NCBI GenBank assembly: GCA_038317095.1
Contig: JBBQBB010000004.1
Coordinates: 1-64,000 of the forward strand
Direction of reading: 5' to 3'
Length of the DNA stretch: 64,000 bases
Source of the DNA: JAGXTF01 sp038317095
GTDB lineage: Bacteria > Bacteroidota > Bacteroidia > NS11-12g > UBA955
Below are positions 25,744-35,559 of the stretch, one piece after another (the stretch's first letter is position 1; the number at the start of each line of letters is the position of its first letter). The notes beneath the pieces were generated by a model. It was not told the DNA's origin and ran no database searches. It saw only the letters and a program-made list of their open reading frames with translations. Position numbers and translations under genes: made by a program.

Positions 25744-28700
25744 ATGCTTAACAAAACAATAGAATTCTCAATAAAAAATAAACTCATCATCGGGTTGTTT
25801 ACCTTAGGTTTAATACTTTACGGCGCTTTTCAAGTAACCCAATTGCCGATTGATGCGGTGCCGGACATTACCGAAAATCAAGTACAAGTGATTACCGTAT
25901 CCCCATCTCTTGGGGCGCCAGATGTAGAAAGGCTGGTTACATTTCCGGTGGAACAAGCCAATAGCAATATACCAGGAATCAAAGACATACGGAGCTTTTC
26001 TAGGTTTGGGCTGTCTGTGGTTACTTTGGTTTTCGATGAAAACACAGATGTATATTGGGCAAGGCAACAGGTTTCAGAAAGGTTGCAAGAAATCAACAAC
26101 AACATTCCTACAGGCGTAGGCACCCCAGAATTGGGGCCTGTTACCACGGGGTTGGGCGAAATTTACCAATATGTAATTCGACCAGCAAAAGGGTTTGAAG
26201 GCAAATACAATGCAATGGAGTTGCGAACAATCCAAGATTGGTATGTGCGTCGCCAACTTTTAGGCGTTAAAGGTGTTGCCGATGTAAGCAGCTTCGGCGG
26301 CTTATTGAAACAATATGAAATTGCCGTAGATGCCCACAAACTCAAAGCCACAGGAGTTACCATTAACGAGGTGTTTGATGCATTGGCAAAAAACAACCAA
26401 AACACTGGAGGAGGTTACATAGAAAAAGGGCCCAATCTGTATTTTATCCGCAGTGAGGGCTTAATTACGAATGAAAACGACTTGTCCCTTATTCCTGTTA
26501 AAAATAACCCCAGCGGCTTGCCCATTTTGATCCGCGATGTGGGTAAAATCCAAACAGGGGCAGCAACAAGATATGGCACCATGTACTACAACGACGAAAT
26601 GGAAGTGGCAGGCGCAGTTGTGATGATGTTAAAGGGTGCTAATAGCAATTTGGTCATCGAAAATGTAAAAGAACGCATTGCAAAAATTCAAAAAACGTTG
26701 CCAAAAGGGGTGGTGATTGAACCCTTTTTAGACCGAACCAAAATGGTAAACAATGCCATAGGCACTGTAAAAACAAACTTGTTAGAAGGGGCGCTTATTG
26801 TGCTGTTTGTGCTGATGCTGTTTCTAGGAAATTTCAGAGCCGGAATTATTGTGGCATCGGTAATTCCACTGGCAATGTTGTTTGCCATTATCATGATGAA
26901 TTGGTTTGGCGTAAGTGGCAACCTCATGAGTTTGGGCGCATTGGATTTTGGATTGATCATTGATGGCGCTGTCATTATTGTGGAAGCTGTTTTGCACTTT
27001 TTAAACCACAGTAAAACCCTAAATAAAACTACAGATTTGCTCCCTAAGGAAATGGATGGAATTGTGCATAAAACAACAAGCCGTATGATGAACAGTGCAG
27101 TATTCGGTCAAATTGTTATTTTGGTAGTTTACCTTCCCATTTTTGCACTATCCGGCATTGAAGGCAAAATGTTTAAACCCATGGCACAAACGGTAACCTT
27201 TGCCTTGATTGGGGCCTTTATTCTTTCCTTAACTTATGTTCCCATGATGAGTGCATTGTTTTTGAGTAAAAAAACCAATCACAAGAAGAATTTTTCAGAC
27301 AAAATGATGGAATTTATTGAAATTAAATACCAGTTTATGTTGGAATTGCTTTTGAATAAAAAGAAATGGGTAATTGGTATTTCATTGGGATTGATGGTTG
27401 TATCCTTTTTTATTTTATCACACATGGGGGGAGAATTTATTCCCAAATTGGAGGAAGGAGATTTTGCTGTGGAAACCCGAATATTAACAGGCAGCAATTT
27501 ATCTATGAGTATAGATGTTTCTAAAAAAGCGTCAAAAATACTAATGCGCAATTTCCCTGAAGTTGAAAGGGTAGTGTCCAAAATAGGTTCTGGAGAAATT
27601 CCAACCGACCCAATGCCCATAGAAGCCCAAGATTTAATGATTATTTTAAAGGACAAATCCCAGTGGACCAGTGCAGATAATTTTGACGAATTGGCGGAAA
27701 AAATGTCTGCCAAATTATCTGAAATTCCAGGTGTAAGTTTTGGTTTTCAATTTCCTGTACAAATGCGCTTTAACGAACTTATGACAGGTGCCAGACAAGA
27801 CATTGTATGTAAAATATTTGGAGAAAACTTAGACAGTTTGGCCTATTACGCAAAGCAATTGGGCGCCATTTCTGAAACTGTAAAAGGCGCAACAGATTTA
27901 TTCGTAGAGCCTGTTGGCGGTTTGCCCCAAATTGTCATTAAATACAATCGGCCTGTAATTTCACAATATGGAATCAATATTGAAGAAATAAACAACATTG
28001 TACAAACGGCTTTTGCGGGCAAAGTTGCGGGCAAGGTGTTTGAAGGTGAAAAAAGATTTGACTTGGTAGTTCGGCTCGAAAATGAAAATAGAAATTCATT
28101 GGCCGACGTTCAGGGGTTGTTGGTTCCACTCAAATCTGGAGACCAAATTCCATTGGAACAATTGGCCAAAGTTGAAATTGAGGATGGCCCAAATCAAATA
28201 CAGAGAGAAGACGCAAAACGCAGAATTATTGTAGGGCTAAATGCCCGTGGTCGCGACGTGCAAAGCATTGTAGAAGAACTGCGCACCAAAACCGAAAAAG
28301 CCATGCAATTGCCTGTGGGTTATTATGTGACTTATGGTGGTGCTTTCGAGAACTTACAAGCTGCAAAAAAGCGATTGGGCATTGCGGTACCTGTTTCTAT
28401 GTTGCTTATATTTCTTTTGTTGTATTTCGCATTTGGTTCCGTCAAAGATGGTTTGCTCATTTATTCCGCCATTCCTTTGTCGGCCATAGGTGGTGTATTG
28501 GCCTTGGTTTCTCGCGGTTTGCCTTTCAGCATATCCGCAGGCGTAGGTTTTATTGCACTATTTGGCGTCGCTGTTTTAAATGGGATTGTGCTAATTTCTG
28601 AGTTTAACAGATTGCGTTCTGAAGGCTGGTCTGATATCCGCAAAGTTGTAATTCATGGTACCAAAATCCGTTTGAGACCTGTGCTGATGACTGCTGCTGT

Positions 28701-30096
28701 AGCCTCCTTGGGGTTTTTACCCATGGCATTAAGCAATGGAGCCGGCGCTGAAGTGCAGAGGCCTTTGGCAACCGTTGTGATAGGTGGATTGGTAACTGCA
28801 ACTTTTCTTACTCTTTTTGTACTTCCTATTTTATATATTCTATTCAATAAAACCAAAATTCAAATGAATTCCACAGTAAAAATCATGTTAATAATTGCCC
28901 TTTTTTCTTTCAGTAAAATGCAATTAAGTGCACAACAAAGTATAGATTTAAATCGCGCCATAGACAGTGCATTGGTCAATAATTTAAGTTTAAAAAATGA
29001 GTATTTGAATGTAAAATATTTTGAAGCCCTTCAAAAAACTGCATTTGATCCAGATGCAACGGTTTTTGAATCTGAATATGGGCAATTTAACAGTGTTTAT
29101 AGAGATACAAGGTTCACACTAAGCCAAAGCCTCTCTTTTCCAGTTATTTACAATCGCCAAAAATCTAGGTTGGAAACGCAATTGCAAATAGCTGAGGCGC
29201 AAGCAAAATACCAGAGTAGCGAATTAAAAAGGGAAGTTGAAAAAAAATATTATGCTATCACATATTTACAACAAAAAGAAGATATTTTAAATAGGGCAGA
29301 TTCTATTTATTCTATTTTGCTGTATGCTGCTGAATTAAAATTAAAAATAGGAGAATCCAACGTTATTGAAAGAGATTTTGTGAAAATGCAAAGATTTGGA
29401 TCCGGAATGCAATTAAAACAGGTTGTGCTGCAAAAAGAAATTTTAATTTCACAATTTAAATTACTTATGAATACCCAATTGGCATACATACCAGAAAATC
29501 AATTTCTATTTTCTATACCCATCCCTAGTTTTTCGGATACCCAATTTATTCAAAGCCATCCCGCAGTAATGTTGGCCTTAAACCAACTTAAATCTGCGGT
29601 GCAAATAAAAAAATTGGAAGAGACACGGTATATACCAAAAGTAAATATAGGCTACAACAATATGAGCATTCAGGGATTTGGAGGCGACAACAGAAACTAC
29701 ACTTCAGGTTACCGATTTCAATCGGTTCAAATTTCAGTGGGCGTTCCCTTATTTAGGCAATCCATTTGTGCAAAAAACAAAGCATTGAACCTAGAAACCC
29801 GAAAGGCGGAAAACACAGTGGAGTATGCCAAAAAAGATTTAGCCCAACGCTGGGAAAAATGTTGGCTTGAATATGAAAATGCATTGTTCACTATGAATTG
29901 GTATCGAGATACGGGTATGGTTGCCGCGGACAGAATAACCCATGCTGCGCGCTTGCAATATATCTCGGGTGAGATTGACTATTTGCAATTTGCCACACTC
30001 TTTAACCAAACCCTTACCATTCAATCTGCAAAAGCAGAATCTGAATACAATTACAACCAATCATTAATAGAATTAAACGCACTTACAAACCCTTAA
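25744..30096 (+). CDS. Heavy-metal RND pump CusA/CzcA fused to a TolC-like channel
   Basis: The start is the ATG at 25744 (1450 residues; MLNKTIEFSIKNKLIIG is the usual RND N-terminus). Residues 1-1035 are an HME-family RND pump with about 12 transmembrane helices, two large periplasmic loops and the TM4 signature LDFGLIIDGAVIIVE near 400-414, typical of heavy-metal pumps. At residue 1041 a TolC/OprM-like part begins with its own hydrophobic segment (IMLIIALFSFSKMQLSAQ) and runs about 410 residues with the paired coiled-coil pattern of outer-membrane efflux proteins. One chain thus covers both the inner- and outer-membrane parts, a fusion known in Bacteroidota. Likely ions are Cu+/Ag+ or Co/Zn/Cd; no regulator is adjacent. 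Confidence 0.9.
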   Translation: MLNKTIEFSIKNKLIIGLFTLGLILYGAFQVTQLPIDAVPDITENQVQVITVSPSLGAPDVERLVTFPVEQANSNIPGIKDIRSFSRFGLSVVTLVFDENTDVYWARQQVSERLQEINNNIPTGVGTPELGPVTTGLGEIYQYVIRPAKGFEGKYNAMELRTIQDWYVRRQLLGVKGVADVSSFGGLLKQYEIAVDAHKLKATGVTINEVFDALAKNNQNTGGGYIEKGPNLYFIRSEGLITNENDLSLIPVKNNPSGLPILIRDVGKIQTGAATRYGTMYYNDEMEVAGAVVMMLKGANSNLVIENVKERIAKIQKTLPKGVVIEPFLDRTKMVNNAIGTVKTNLLEGALIVLFVLMLFLGNFRAGIIVASVIPLAMLFAIIMMNWFGVSGNLMSLGALDFGLIIDGAVIIVEAVLHFLNHSKTLNKTTDLLPKEMDGIVHKTTSRMMNSAVFGQIVILVVYLPIFALSGIEGKMFKPMAQTVTFALIGAFILSLTYVPMMSALFLSKKTNHKKNFSDKMMEFIEIKYQFMLELLLNKKKWVIGISLGLMVVSFFILSHMGGEFIPKLEEGDFAVETRILTGSNLSMSIDVSKKASKILMRNFPEVERVVSKIGSGEIPTDPMPIEAQDLMIILKDKSQWTSADNFDELAEKMSAKLSEIPGVSFGFQFPVQMRFNELMTGARQDIVCKIFGENLDSLAYYAKQLGAISETVKGATDLFVEPVGGLPQIVIKYNRPVISQYGINIEEINNIVQTAFAGKVAGKVFEGEKRFDLVVRLENENRNSLADVQGLLVPLKSGDQIPLEQLAKVEIEDGPNQIQREDAKRRIIVGLNARGRDVQSIVEELRTKTEKAMQLPVGYYVTYGGAFENLQAAKKRLGIAVPVSMLLIFLLLYFAFGSVKDGLLIYSAIPLSAIGGVLALVSRGLPFSISAGVGFIALFGVAVLNGIVLISEFNRLRSEGWSDIRKVVIHGTKIRLRPVLMTAAVASLGFLPMALSNGAGAEVQRPLATVVIGGLVTATFLTLFVLPILYILFNKTKIQMNSTVKIMLIIALFSFSKMQLSAQQSIDLNRAIDSALVNNLSLKNEYLNVKYFEALQKTAFDPDATVFESEYGQFNSVYRDTRFTLSQSLSFPVIYNRQKSRLETQLQIAEAQAKYQSSELKREVEKKYYAITYLQQKEDILNRADSIYSILLYAAELKLKIGESNVIERDFVKMQRFGSGMQLKQVVLQKEILISQFKLLMNTQLAYIPENQFLFSIPIPSFSDTQFIQSHPAVMLALNQLKSAVQIKKLEETRYIPKVNIGYNNMSIQGFGGDNRNYTSGYRFQSVQISVGVPLFRQSICAKNKALNLETRKAENTVEYAKKDLAQRWEKCWLEYENALFTMNWYRDTGMVAADRITHAARLQYISGEIDYLQFATLFNQTLTIQSAKAESEYNYNQSLIELNALTNP

Positions 30097-30101
30097 CCAA
30101 A

Positions 30102-31238
30102 ATGAAAAACCAAATTAAAATCGCAATACTCCTTGCTATATTGGGCGCGCAATGCACACCACAAAAAGCGCCTATTAATGAAGCACCCATTTCTAAATCC
30201 AACACCCTAGTGACTTTAACCGCTGCACAATTAAAAAACACTTCTGTTCGCATAGGAAAAGCCGAAAAGAAAAGCATATCTGCAACCCTTAAATTAAATG
30301 GAACCATAGATGTGCCGCCACAAAACATGGTATCTGTAAGTGCACCTATGGGAGGCTATTTAAAAGGGACCAAACTGTTGCCTGGAATGCCAATTCAGAG
30401 AGGAGAAGTAATTGCTACACTCGAAGATCCTCAATTCATTACCCTGCAACAAGATTATTTAATGAGCCGTGTTAGATTGAACATGTTGAAAGTAGAATAT
30501 GAACGTCAAAAAGAATTAAATCAATCGAAAGTTGGGAGTGATAAAGTTTTTCAACAAGCTGAAATGGAGTATAAAAATGAGAATATTACTGTAAAAGCAT
30601 TGTCCGAAAAATTAAAAATTATTGGAATAAATCCAGATGCATTTACAGAAAACAGCATTTCCAGAATTATATATTTATACTCTCCTATTTCTGGATTTGT
30701 GAGTAAGGTAAATGTAAATATTGGAAAATATTTAAGCCCTACCGATGTACTTTTCGAATTGGTAAATCCCACCGATATCCATTTAAATTTAAAAGTTTAT
30801 GAAAAGGATATTGACAAACTATATATAGGACAAAAGGCAACAACTTGGACTAATAATAAGCCGAATGTAAAATACAATTGTGAAGTTATATTAATTGGTC
30901 GCAATTTGGACGTTGACAAAACGGTAGAGGTACATTGTCATTTCGAAAAATACGACCCGGCCTTAATTCCTGGTATGTATATGAATGCAGAAATGAAGAT
31001 GCAATTTACCGACTCCTATGTATTGCCCGAAAACGCAGTCATCAATGATGGCAACAAAAGCTATTGTTTTGTTCAAAAATCTGTCAACACATTTGAATTG
31101 CTAGAGATCCAAAAGGGGATTTCCGAAAATGGGTTCACTGCAATTTCTCTATTGGAAAAGGGCAAGATAGAACCAATAAATTTTGTTGTGAATGGAGCTT
31201 ATAATTTGTGGATGGTACTAAAGAATAGCGGAGAATAA
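30102..31238 (+). CDS. Efflux RND periplasmic adaptor (CusB/CzcB type)
   Basis: This 378-residue membrane-fusion protein links the RND pump and outer-membrane channel. It has an N-terminal hydrophobic segment and a Cys at residue 23 (ILGAQCTP), possibly lipidated although Gln before the Cys is not a standard lipobox. The lipoyl/barrel-sandwich halves appear as VSVSAPMGGYLKG near 78-90 and YLYSPISGFVSKVNVNIGKY near 190-210, around a helical hairpin. Beta-barrel and membrane-proximal domains follow. It starts five bases after the pump gene, so the set is one operon. Confidence 0.9.
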   Translation: MKNQIKIAILLAILGAQCTPQKAPINEAPISKSNTLVTLTAAQLKNTSVRIGKAEKKSISATLKLNGTIDVPPQNMVSVSAPMGGYLKGTKLLPGMPIQRGEVIATLEDPQFITLQQDYLMSRVRLNMLKVEYERQKELNQSKVGSDKVFQQAEMEYKNENITVKALSEKLKIIGINPDAFTENSISRIIYLYSPISGFVSKVNVNIGKYLSPTDVLFELVNPTDIHLNLKVYEKDIDKLYIGQKATTWTNNKPNVKYNCEVILIGRNLDVDKTVEVHCHFEKYDPALIPGMYMNAEMKMQFTDSYVLPENAVINDGNKSYCFVQKSVNTFELLEIQKGISENGFTAISLLEKGKIEPINFVVNGAYNLWMVLKNSGE

Positions 31239-31286
31239 AGTTTTGCCTTTTTTATTCAATTCAATCACAAAAGTTTAAAACTGACG

Positions 31287-31294
31287 TAAATTTG
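31287..31294 (+). promoter_or_regulatory. Putative -7 element TAAATTTG before the cytochrome gene
   Basis: TAAATTTG matches TAnnTTTG exactly and ends eight bases before the ATG at 31303. It separates the cytochrome transcript from the efflux operon. No TTG is seen at the -33 distance. Confidence 0.5.
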
Positions 31295-31302
31295 TAAAAC
31301 GA

Positions 31303-31797
31303 ATGAGAATCAATTCATTGTTGTTAAATCGTAAGTTATTGTATTTAGGACTATTGGTGGGTGCAAGTATTATTGTCATTCAAAGTTGCAAGCACACTGT
31401 TGGTGACTGCAAAGGCGGCGAAAGCAAAACATCCTCGGCAGGCGACAACGAGAGTCACAACATGGGCGAAAATTGCTTAAAATGCCACAATGGAAAGGAT
31501 GAAGCACCTTGTTTTACCCTTGGTGGTACTGTATATGACAGCGCTATTGTAGCTCCCAAAACTGGAGGAATCCTTAAACTATATACTGGACCCAATGGCA
31601 CAGGAGATTTAGTAAAAACCATAGAAGTGGATGGGCGAGGTAATTTTTACACCTCAAAAACCATTAATTTTATCGGGGGCCTTTATCCATCCATTACCTC
31701 AAAATCTGGAAATACAAAATACATGGGTTCGCCTATACAAATAGGAACTTGCAATTCTTGTCATGGTGCAACTACGTCTAAAATCACGGTGAATTAA
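31303..31797 (+). CDS. Diheme c-type cytochrome-like lipoprotein
   Basis: This 164-residue protein has an N-terminal membrane segment ending in VIQSC, a likely lipoprotein cleavage site at Cys29. Two heme c binding motifs are seen: CLKCH near 58-62 and CNSCH near 150-154. Between them lies an 80-residue beta-rich stretch (TLGGTVYDSAIVAPKTGGIL, then a GPNGTGD turn and VDGRGNFYTS) like a carboxypeptidase-regulatory-type fold. It probably carries electrons in the periplasm; the partner is unknown. The MBL hydrolase follows after 14 bases. Confidence 0.75.
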   Translation: MRINSLLLNRKLLYLGLLVGASIIVIQSCKHTVGDCKGGESKTSSAGDNESHNMGENCLKCHNGKDEAPCFTLGGTVYDSAIVAPKTGGILKLYTGPNGTGDLVKTIEVDGRGNFYTSKTINFIGGLYPSITSKSGNTKYMGSPIQIGTCNSCHGATTSKITVN

Positions 31798-31811
31798 CCT
31801 TACAAAATTAT

Positions 31812-32465
31812 ATGAAAATCAAATCATTCACTTTTAACCCCCTGCAAGAAAACACTTACGTGATTTGGTGCGAGGATACCCAAAATTGCGCCATTGTAGA
31901 TGCCGGAAATTATGACAATGCGGAGAACAAAGAATTGCGCAATTTTATTTTGGAAAACAGTTTAATTCCTACCCTCCTTCTTGGCACTCACGCGCATATC
32001 GACCATATTTTTGGCAATTGGTATGTAAAACAGGAGTGGAATATTCCTTATTTATTGCACAGAGAAGACATTCCTATGCTGGATAGAAGCATTACCATGG
32101 CGGCCTTGTGGAATTTGAACTACACACCTTCTACCCTACCAGATGCTTTTTTAGAGGCAGGCCAAATACTGACGTTGGGTAAATGCGAATTGGAAGTGAG
32201 ATTTGTACCTGGCCATGCCCCTGGTCATGTGATTTTTGTAAACCACGAAGATCGTTGGGTTATAGGAGGCGATACTCTTTTTAGGGGCAGCATTGGACGC
32301 ACAGATTTGCCAGGCGGAAACCACAAATTGCTTTTGGACAAAATTACACAAGAGATTTTTACCCTGCCCGAAGATTATACCATTTTTAGCGGCCATGGAC
32401 CAGAAACAAACGTAGGTTTTGAAAAAACCAACAATCCGTTTTTTTTAAGTAACCATTACGAATAA
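31812..32465 (+). CDS. MBL-fold metallohydrolase (glyoxalase II-like)
   Basis: The 217-residue cytoplasmic protein shows the metal-binding motif of the metallo-beta-lactamase fold, THAHIDHIFGN near 57-67, then PGHAPGHVIF, GGDTLFRGSIGRTDLPGG and FSGHGPETNVGFEK. This pattern fits the small YcbL/GloB-like hydrolases that cleave thioesters such as acylglutathione analogues. Its length is short for true GloB, so the substrate is uncertain. It sits between the cytochrome and menD genes with short gaps. Confidence 0.88.
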   Translation: MKIKSFTFNPLQENTYVIWCEDTQNCAIVDAGNYDNAENKELRNFILENSLIPTLLLGTHAHIDHIFGNWYVKQEWNIPYLLHREDIPMLDRSITMAALWNLNYTPSTLPDAFLEAGQILTLGKCELEVRFVPGHAPGHVIFVNHEDRWVIGGDTLFRGSIGRTDLPGGNHKLLLDKITQEIFTLPEDYTIFSGHGPETNVGFEKTNNPFFLSNHYE

Positions 32466-32492
32466 TATCTTTCTTTTTAAACGACCTATCTT

Positions 32493-34118
32493 TTGCAAAT
32501 TAGAAAAAATCTCGACTTTCTTGCAACCCTTTTCTTTGAAACTGGCGTGACCTATTGGGCTGTTAGTCCTGGGTCTAGGAATGCGCCTATTGTTGCGGCT
32601 TTTGTGCGTCACGGCGGTTTTGAATTACACAGTTTCCCAGATGAAAGATGTGCCGCTTTTGCAGCATTGGGTATGTCCCAAGCAACAGGTTATGCTTGTG
32701 GTGTAATCTGCACTAGTGGCACTGCAGTTCTCAATTTGTATCCTGCCATTTGCGAAGCTTTTTATCAACGTGTTCCTATGATAGTGCTCACGGCAGACCG
32801 GCCTGAAGAATTGCTAGATCAATGGGATGGACAGACTATTCACCAAAATCAAATTTTCGAAAAACATATTTTAGAATCTTTTGAAACGCCCCAAAATCTT
32901 GGAGAAAAAGAATGCTTTAAAGACCTAGAAAAGATTATTTATACCGCAGTAAAAACTTCTATTACACCCATTTTGGGACCCGTGCATATTAATATACCAA
33001 TGCGCGACCCCATTTATGCGGGTATAAATGAACTTTTTTTTCAGCAAATGCCCGAAAAGCATTTTGTATTTGTAAAACCCATAGATACAAAACCTGATGT
33101 CGCTTTTTTAAGGGCAGAATTGACGCAATTTAGACGCATTTTAATTGTTGCAGGACAACATGCAGCAGATGCACATATGGAGCCTTATATGGCCAATATT
33201 GCATCAAAATTTCCCTTGCTTGCGGATATCACCAGTAATTTTTCTAAATTTGGAGTAGATGGTTGGGAAATGGGATTGCAAACCGTGGATGAAAATTTTG
33301 ATTTACAACCCGAATTGCTAATCACCTTTGGCTTGTCCGTTACTTCTAAAAAATTAAAACAATTTCTGCGCAATTTCCCACCCGCAGAACATTGGCATAT
33401 TTCTGCATCAGGCTTTACGGGTGACCCCTTTGGAAGCAATCCTGATACAAAAACAATAGAACCCATTTCGTTTTTTGAAACGGTATCTGAAATTGCTGAA
33501 ATTGACAATTTTGATTATTTAAAAAGTTGGAATGATTTCGCGGAAAAAGGAAAAACAAATTACGCACCCCTCCAAATAAAGAACACCATTTATCTAACTG
33601 AATTTGAAATTGTAAGATCCATTTTAAAGCATTCCGACGAAACGGTTACCTTACAAATAGGCAACAGCATGGCCATAAGATATGCAGGCTGGGAAGGAAA
33701 AACAAATGCCGAAGTGCATTGCAACAGAGGGACCAGCGGCATAGACGGCACATTGAGCACTGCTGTGGGTTATGCACTTGCCAAACCCGACAAAAAAACC
33801 ATTTGTGTGCTAGGCGATGTATCCTTTTTTTACGATTCCAATGGCTTGTGGACCGACCATTTGCCACCCAATTTGCAAATCGTTATCATCAACAATTATG
33901 GCGGAAAAATATTCAATTATATCGATGGACCCAATCAAGAACCTGCACTAATGCCATTGATACAAACACCGCACAAGTTTGACGCAGAGCATATTGCCGC
34001 GCATTTTGGCATTCCCTATTTTTCAAATACATTGCCTTTTATAGAAGAAAAATTAATAGAAGGATTGCTGCAAAACCAGTGTTGCATATACGAATATTTA
34101 ATCCATGAAGACAAATAA
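32493..34118 (+). CDS. menD: Menaquinone biosynthesis synthase MenD
   Basis: MenD (2-succinyl-5-enolpyruvyl-6-hydroxy-3-cyclohexene-1-carboxylate synthase) is a thiamine-diphosphate enzyme that commits isochorismate to menaquinone. The N-terminal block VSPGSRNAPIVAAF and the conserved TADRPEELLDQWDGQTIHQ stretch are typical, and the ThDP/Mg motif GDVSFFYDSNGLW lies near 441-453. No ATG lies near the expected N-terminus, so the TTG at 32493 is used (541 residues). Other men genes are not in the window. It overlaps the next gene by 14 bases. Confidence 0.95.
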   Translation: MQIRKNLDFLATLFFETGVTYWAVSPGSRNAPIVAAFVRHGGFELHSFPDERCAAFAALGMSQATGYACGVICTSGTAVLNLYPAICEAFYQRVPMIVLTADRPEELLDQWDGQTIHQNQIFEKHILESFETPQNLGEKECFKDLEKIIYTAVKTSITPILGPVHINIPMRDPIYAGINELFFQQMPEKHFVFVKPIDTKPDVAFLRAELTQFRRILIVAGQHAADAHMEPYMANIASKFPLLADITSNFSKFGVDGWEMGLQTVDENFDLQPELLITFGLSVTSKKLKQFLRNFPPAEHWHISASGFTGDPFGSNPDTKTIEPISFFETVSEIAEIDNFDYLKSWNDFAEKGKTNYAPLQIKNTIYLTEFEIVRSILKHSDETVTLQIGNSMAIRYAGWEGKTNAEVHCNRGTSGIDGTLSTAVGYALAKPDKKTICVLGDVSFFYDSNGLWTDHLPPNLQIVIINNYGGKIFNYIDGPNQEPALMPLIQTPHKFDAEHIAAHFGIPYFSNTLPFIEEKLIEGLLQNQCCIYEYLIHEDK

Positions 34119-34761
34119 AACCGCAATTATAGCAGGGGCCAGCGGCCAAATTGGCAACTACTTGCTCCATGATTTATTAGAATCAAAACAATATGAAAAA
34201 GTAATTGCTTTGGTAAGGAATCCTTTGGGTATTTCGCACCCAAAACTACAAGAAATAAAAGTTGATTTCACCAATCCAGATACATTAAAAATAAAAGCAG
34301 ACGATGTTTTTTGTTGTTTGGGAACAACGATAAAAACGGCAAATACAAAAGAAAATTTCAAAGCCGTGGATTATGGCTATCCAATGGCATTGGCGCAGGC
34401 TACATTGGCATCTGGTGCTTCTCGTTTTTTTGTTGTATCTTCTGCGGGAACCAGCTTGGATTCTTCAATATTTTATGCAAAAGTAAAAGCTGAAATGGAA
34501 AGAGATTTACAAAAAATAGGCTTCAATGCCTTGTATATTTTCAAGCCCAGTATGCTTTTGGGACCCAGAAAAGAATTCAGGTTTGGAGAATTAATGGGTA
34601 AATTTTTTATGCAAATATTAGCCCCATTGATTCCTAAAAAATATAAAGGCGTACAAGCCAGCAAAGTGGCTGAAAGCATGTTGCATTGTGCAAATACATC
34701 TTCAGAAGGCGTGCATTTCATTGACAATGAGCAAATATTGTCTTGCCCGTCCTTCAAATGA
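34105..34761 (+). CDS. NAD(P)-binding oxidoreductase, HTATIP2-like
   Basis: The 218-residue protein has a Rossmann motif IIAGASGQIGNYL at 9-21, a VVSSAGTSLDSS segment and YAKVKAEME near 126-134, as in atypical short-chain dehydrogenases of the HTATIP2/YbjT-like group. The motif IFKPSMLLGPR is also common there. The substrate is unknown. It overlaps the end of menD, which suggests coupling, but a role in quinone synthesis is not shown. A non-coding stretch of about 1 kb follows. Confidence 0.85.
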   Translation: MKTNKTAIIAGASGQIGNYLLHDLLESKQYEKVIALVRNPLGISHPKLQEIKVDFTNPDTLKIKADDVFCCLGTTIKTANTKENFKAVDYGYPMALAQATLASGASRFFVVSSAGTSLDSSIFYAKVKAEMERDLQKIGFNALYIFKPSMLLGPRKEFRFGELMGKFFMQILAPLIPKKYKGVQASKVAESMLHCANTSSEGVHFIDNEQILSCPSFK

Positions 34762-35103
34762 ATTTTTCACATATTACGGTTCTTCAGCCACTTACCCCAA
34801 TAGGATTAGAATAGATTGGTGAGGCCATTTCAATTCATTTCAAATCCTTGTCGGCATTAGCAATCAAGAAGAAAAAACATCCGCCATACATAGTATTATC
34901 CTTGTGACCTTCGCCCTCGACCCGCCTCGGCGAGGGCGGAATTTGGGTTTAACGAAAGGAACTATTCGTTAGGCGAAACCTTTACAACCGCAAGAAGCCT
35001 AACAATAACCACTTTTAGAGTGTTGATAAATATTTTACTTTCATTTAATATTATAACAATTTCTGTTTATTAACTTAGTTTAACAATTTAAATTTATAAA
35101 CTT
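34762..35103. other. Intergenic region with nested GC-rich hairpins
   Basis: No gene is seen. A GC-rich structured core lies at 34912-35003. CGCCCTCG at 34912-34919 pairs with CGAGGGCG at 34931-34938, AACGAA at 34951-34956 pairs with TTCGTT at 34965-34970, and GTTAGGC at 34968-34974 pairs with GCCTAAC at 34997-35003. It could be a structured RNA, a repeat element or the edge of an insertion. Confidence 0.5.
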
Positions 35104-35559
35104 ATGCCTGACCATTCTTCTTGTATCGACAACAAACCGATGATGGAACTGAGTGGAACAAGCATTACTTCAGCAGAAAGTAAAGAAAGTTCGTTGACCC
35201 GTATTCTGGAAAACACAAACAAGAGTCCAATATTAAATTTTGCGTTTAGGCGTAAGTCCACGGTGAAGTACACCTAAAAGTGATTCAAAAAAGGAAATAA
35301 AGACACTTGTGTAAAATCAGATACCTTAATACAAGGTAAAGAACTCGCGTTCTCAAATCTATTATTAATGAATGGTTTTGAATATTTAAACGATGAATCG
35401 AAAAAGTATTATTTTATTAAATATTATTCTACATGCATAAATGGATATGATACTATTTTTACTTTGGGTATTTTTGAATATGTCGACACTTTAACTGCCA
35501 TAAAAAAGCAGTTCAAATTTAACAACGCAAAAAATATTAATTTAAAATTAAAAGCATGA
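35104..35559 (+). pseudogene. Possible broken gene: one frame with two adjacent stops
   Basis: A 57-codon frame starts at ATG 35104 and ends at TAA 35275-35277. After one Lys codon comes TGA at 35281-35283, and the same frame then stays open to 35559. The second part contains NGFEYLNDESKKYYFIKYY and FTLGIFEYVDTL, and its only ATG is at 35368 (63 residues). The shared frame suggests one gene of about 150 codons broken by two stops. The region is AT-rich and no family is recognised, so chance open frames are a real alternative. Confidence 0.3.

Noticed and set aside
25634..25762. A 42-codon frame (MNSVYIHLLLHG onward) overlapping the start of the metal pump gene
   Set aside because: It has no signal or domain, overlaps the pump start in another frame and lacks a promoter; most likely chance.
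34968..35003. GTTAGGC and GCCTAAC, which fit the core-site consensus of integron attC recombination sites
   Set aside because: The order is reversed relative to a single attC site, the spacing is only 22 bases, and no integrase or cassette array is seen. Treated as an ordinary inverted repeat.
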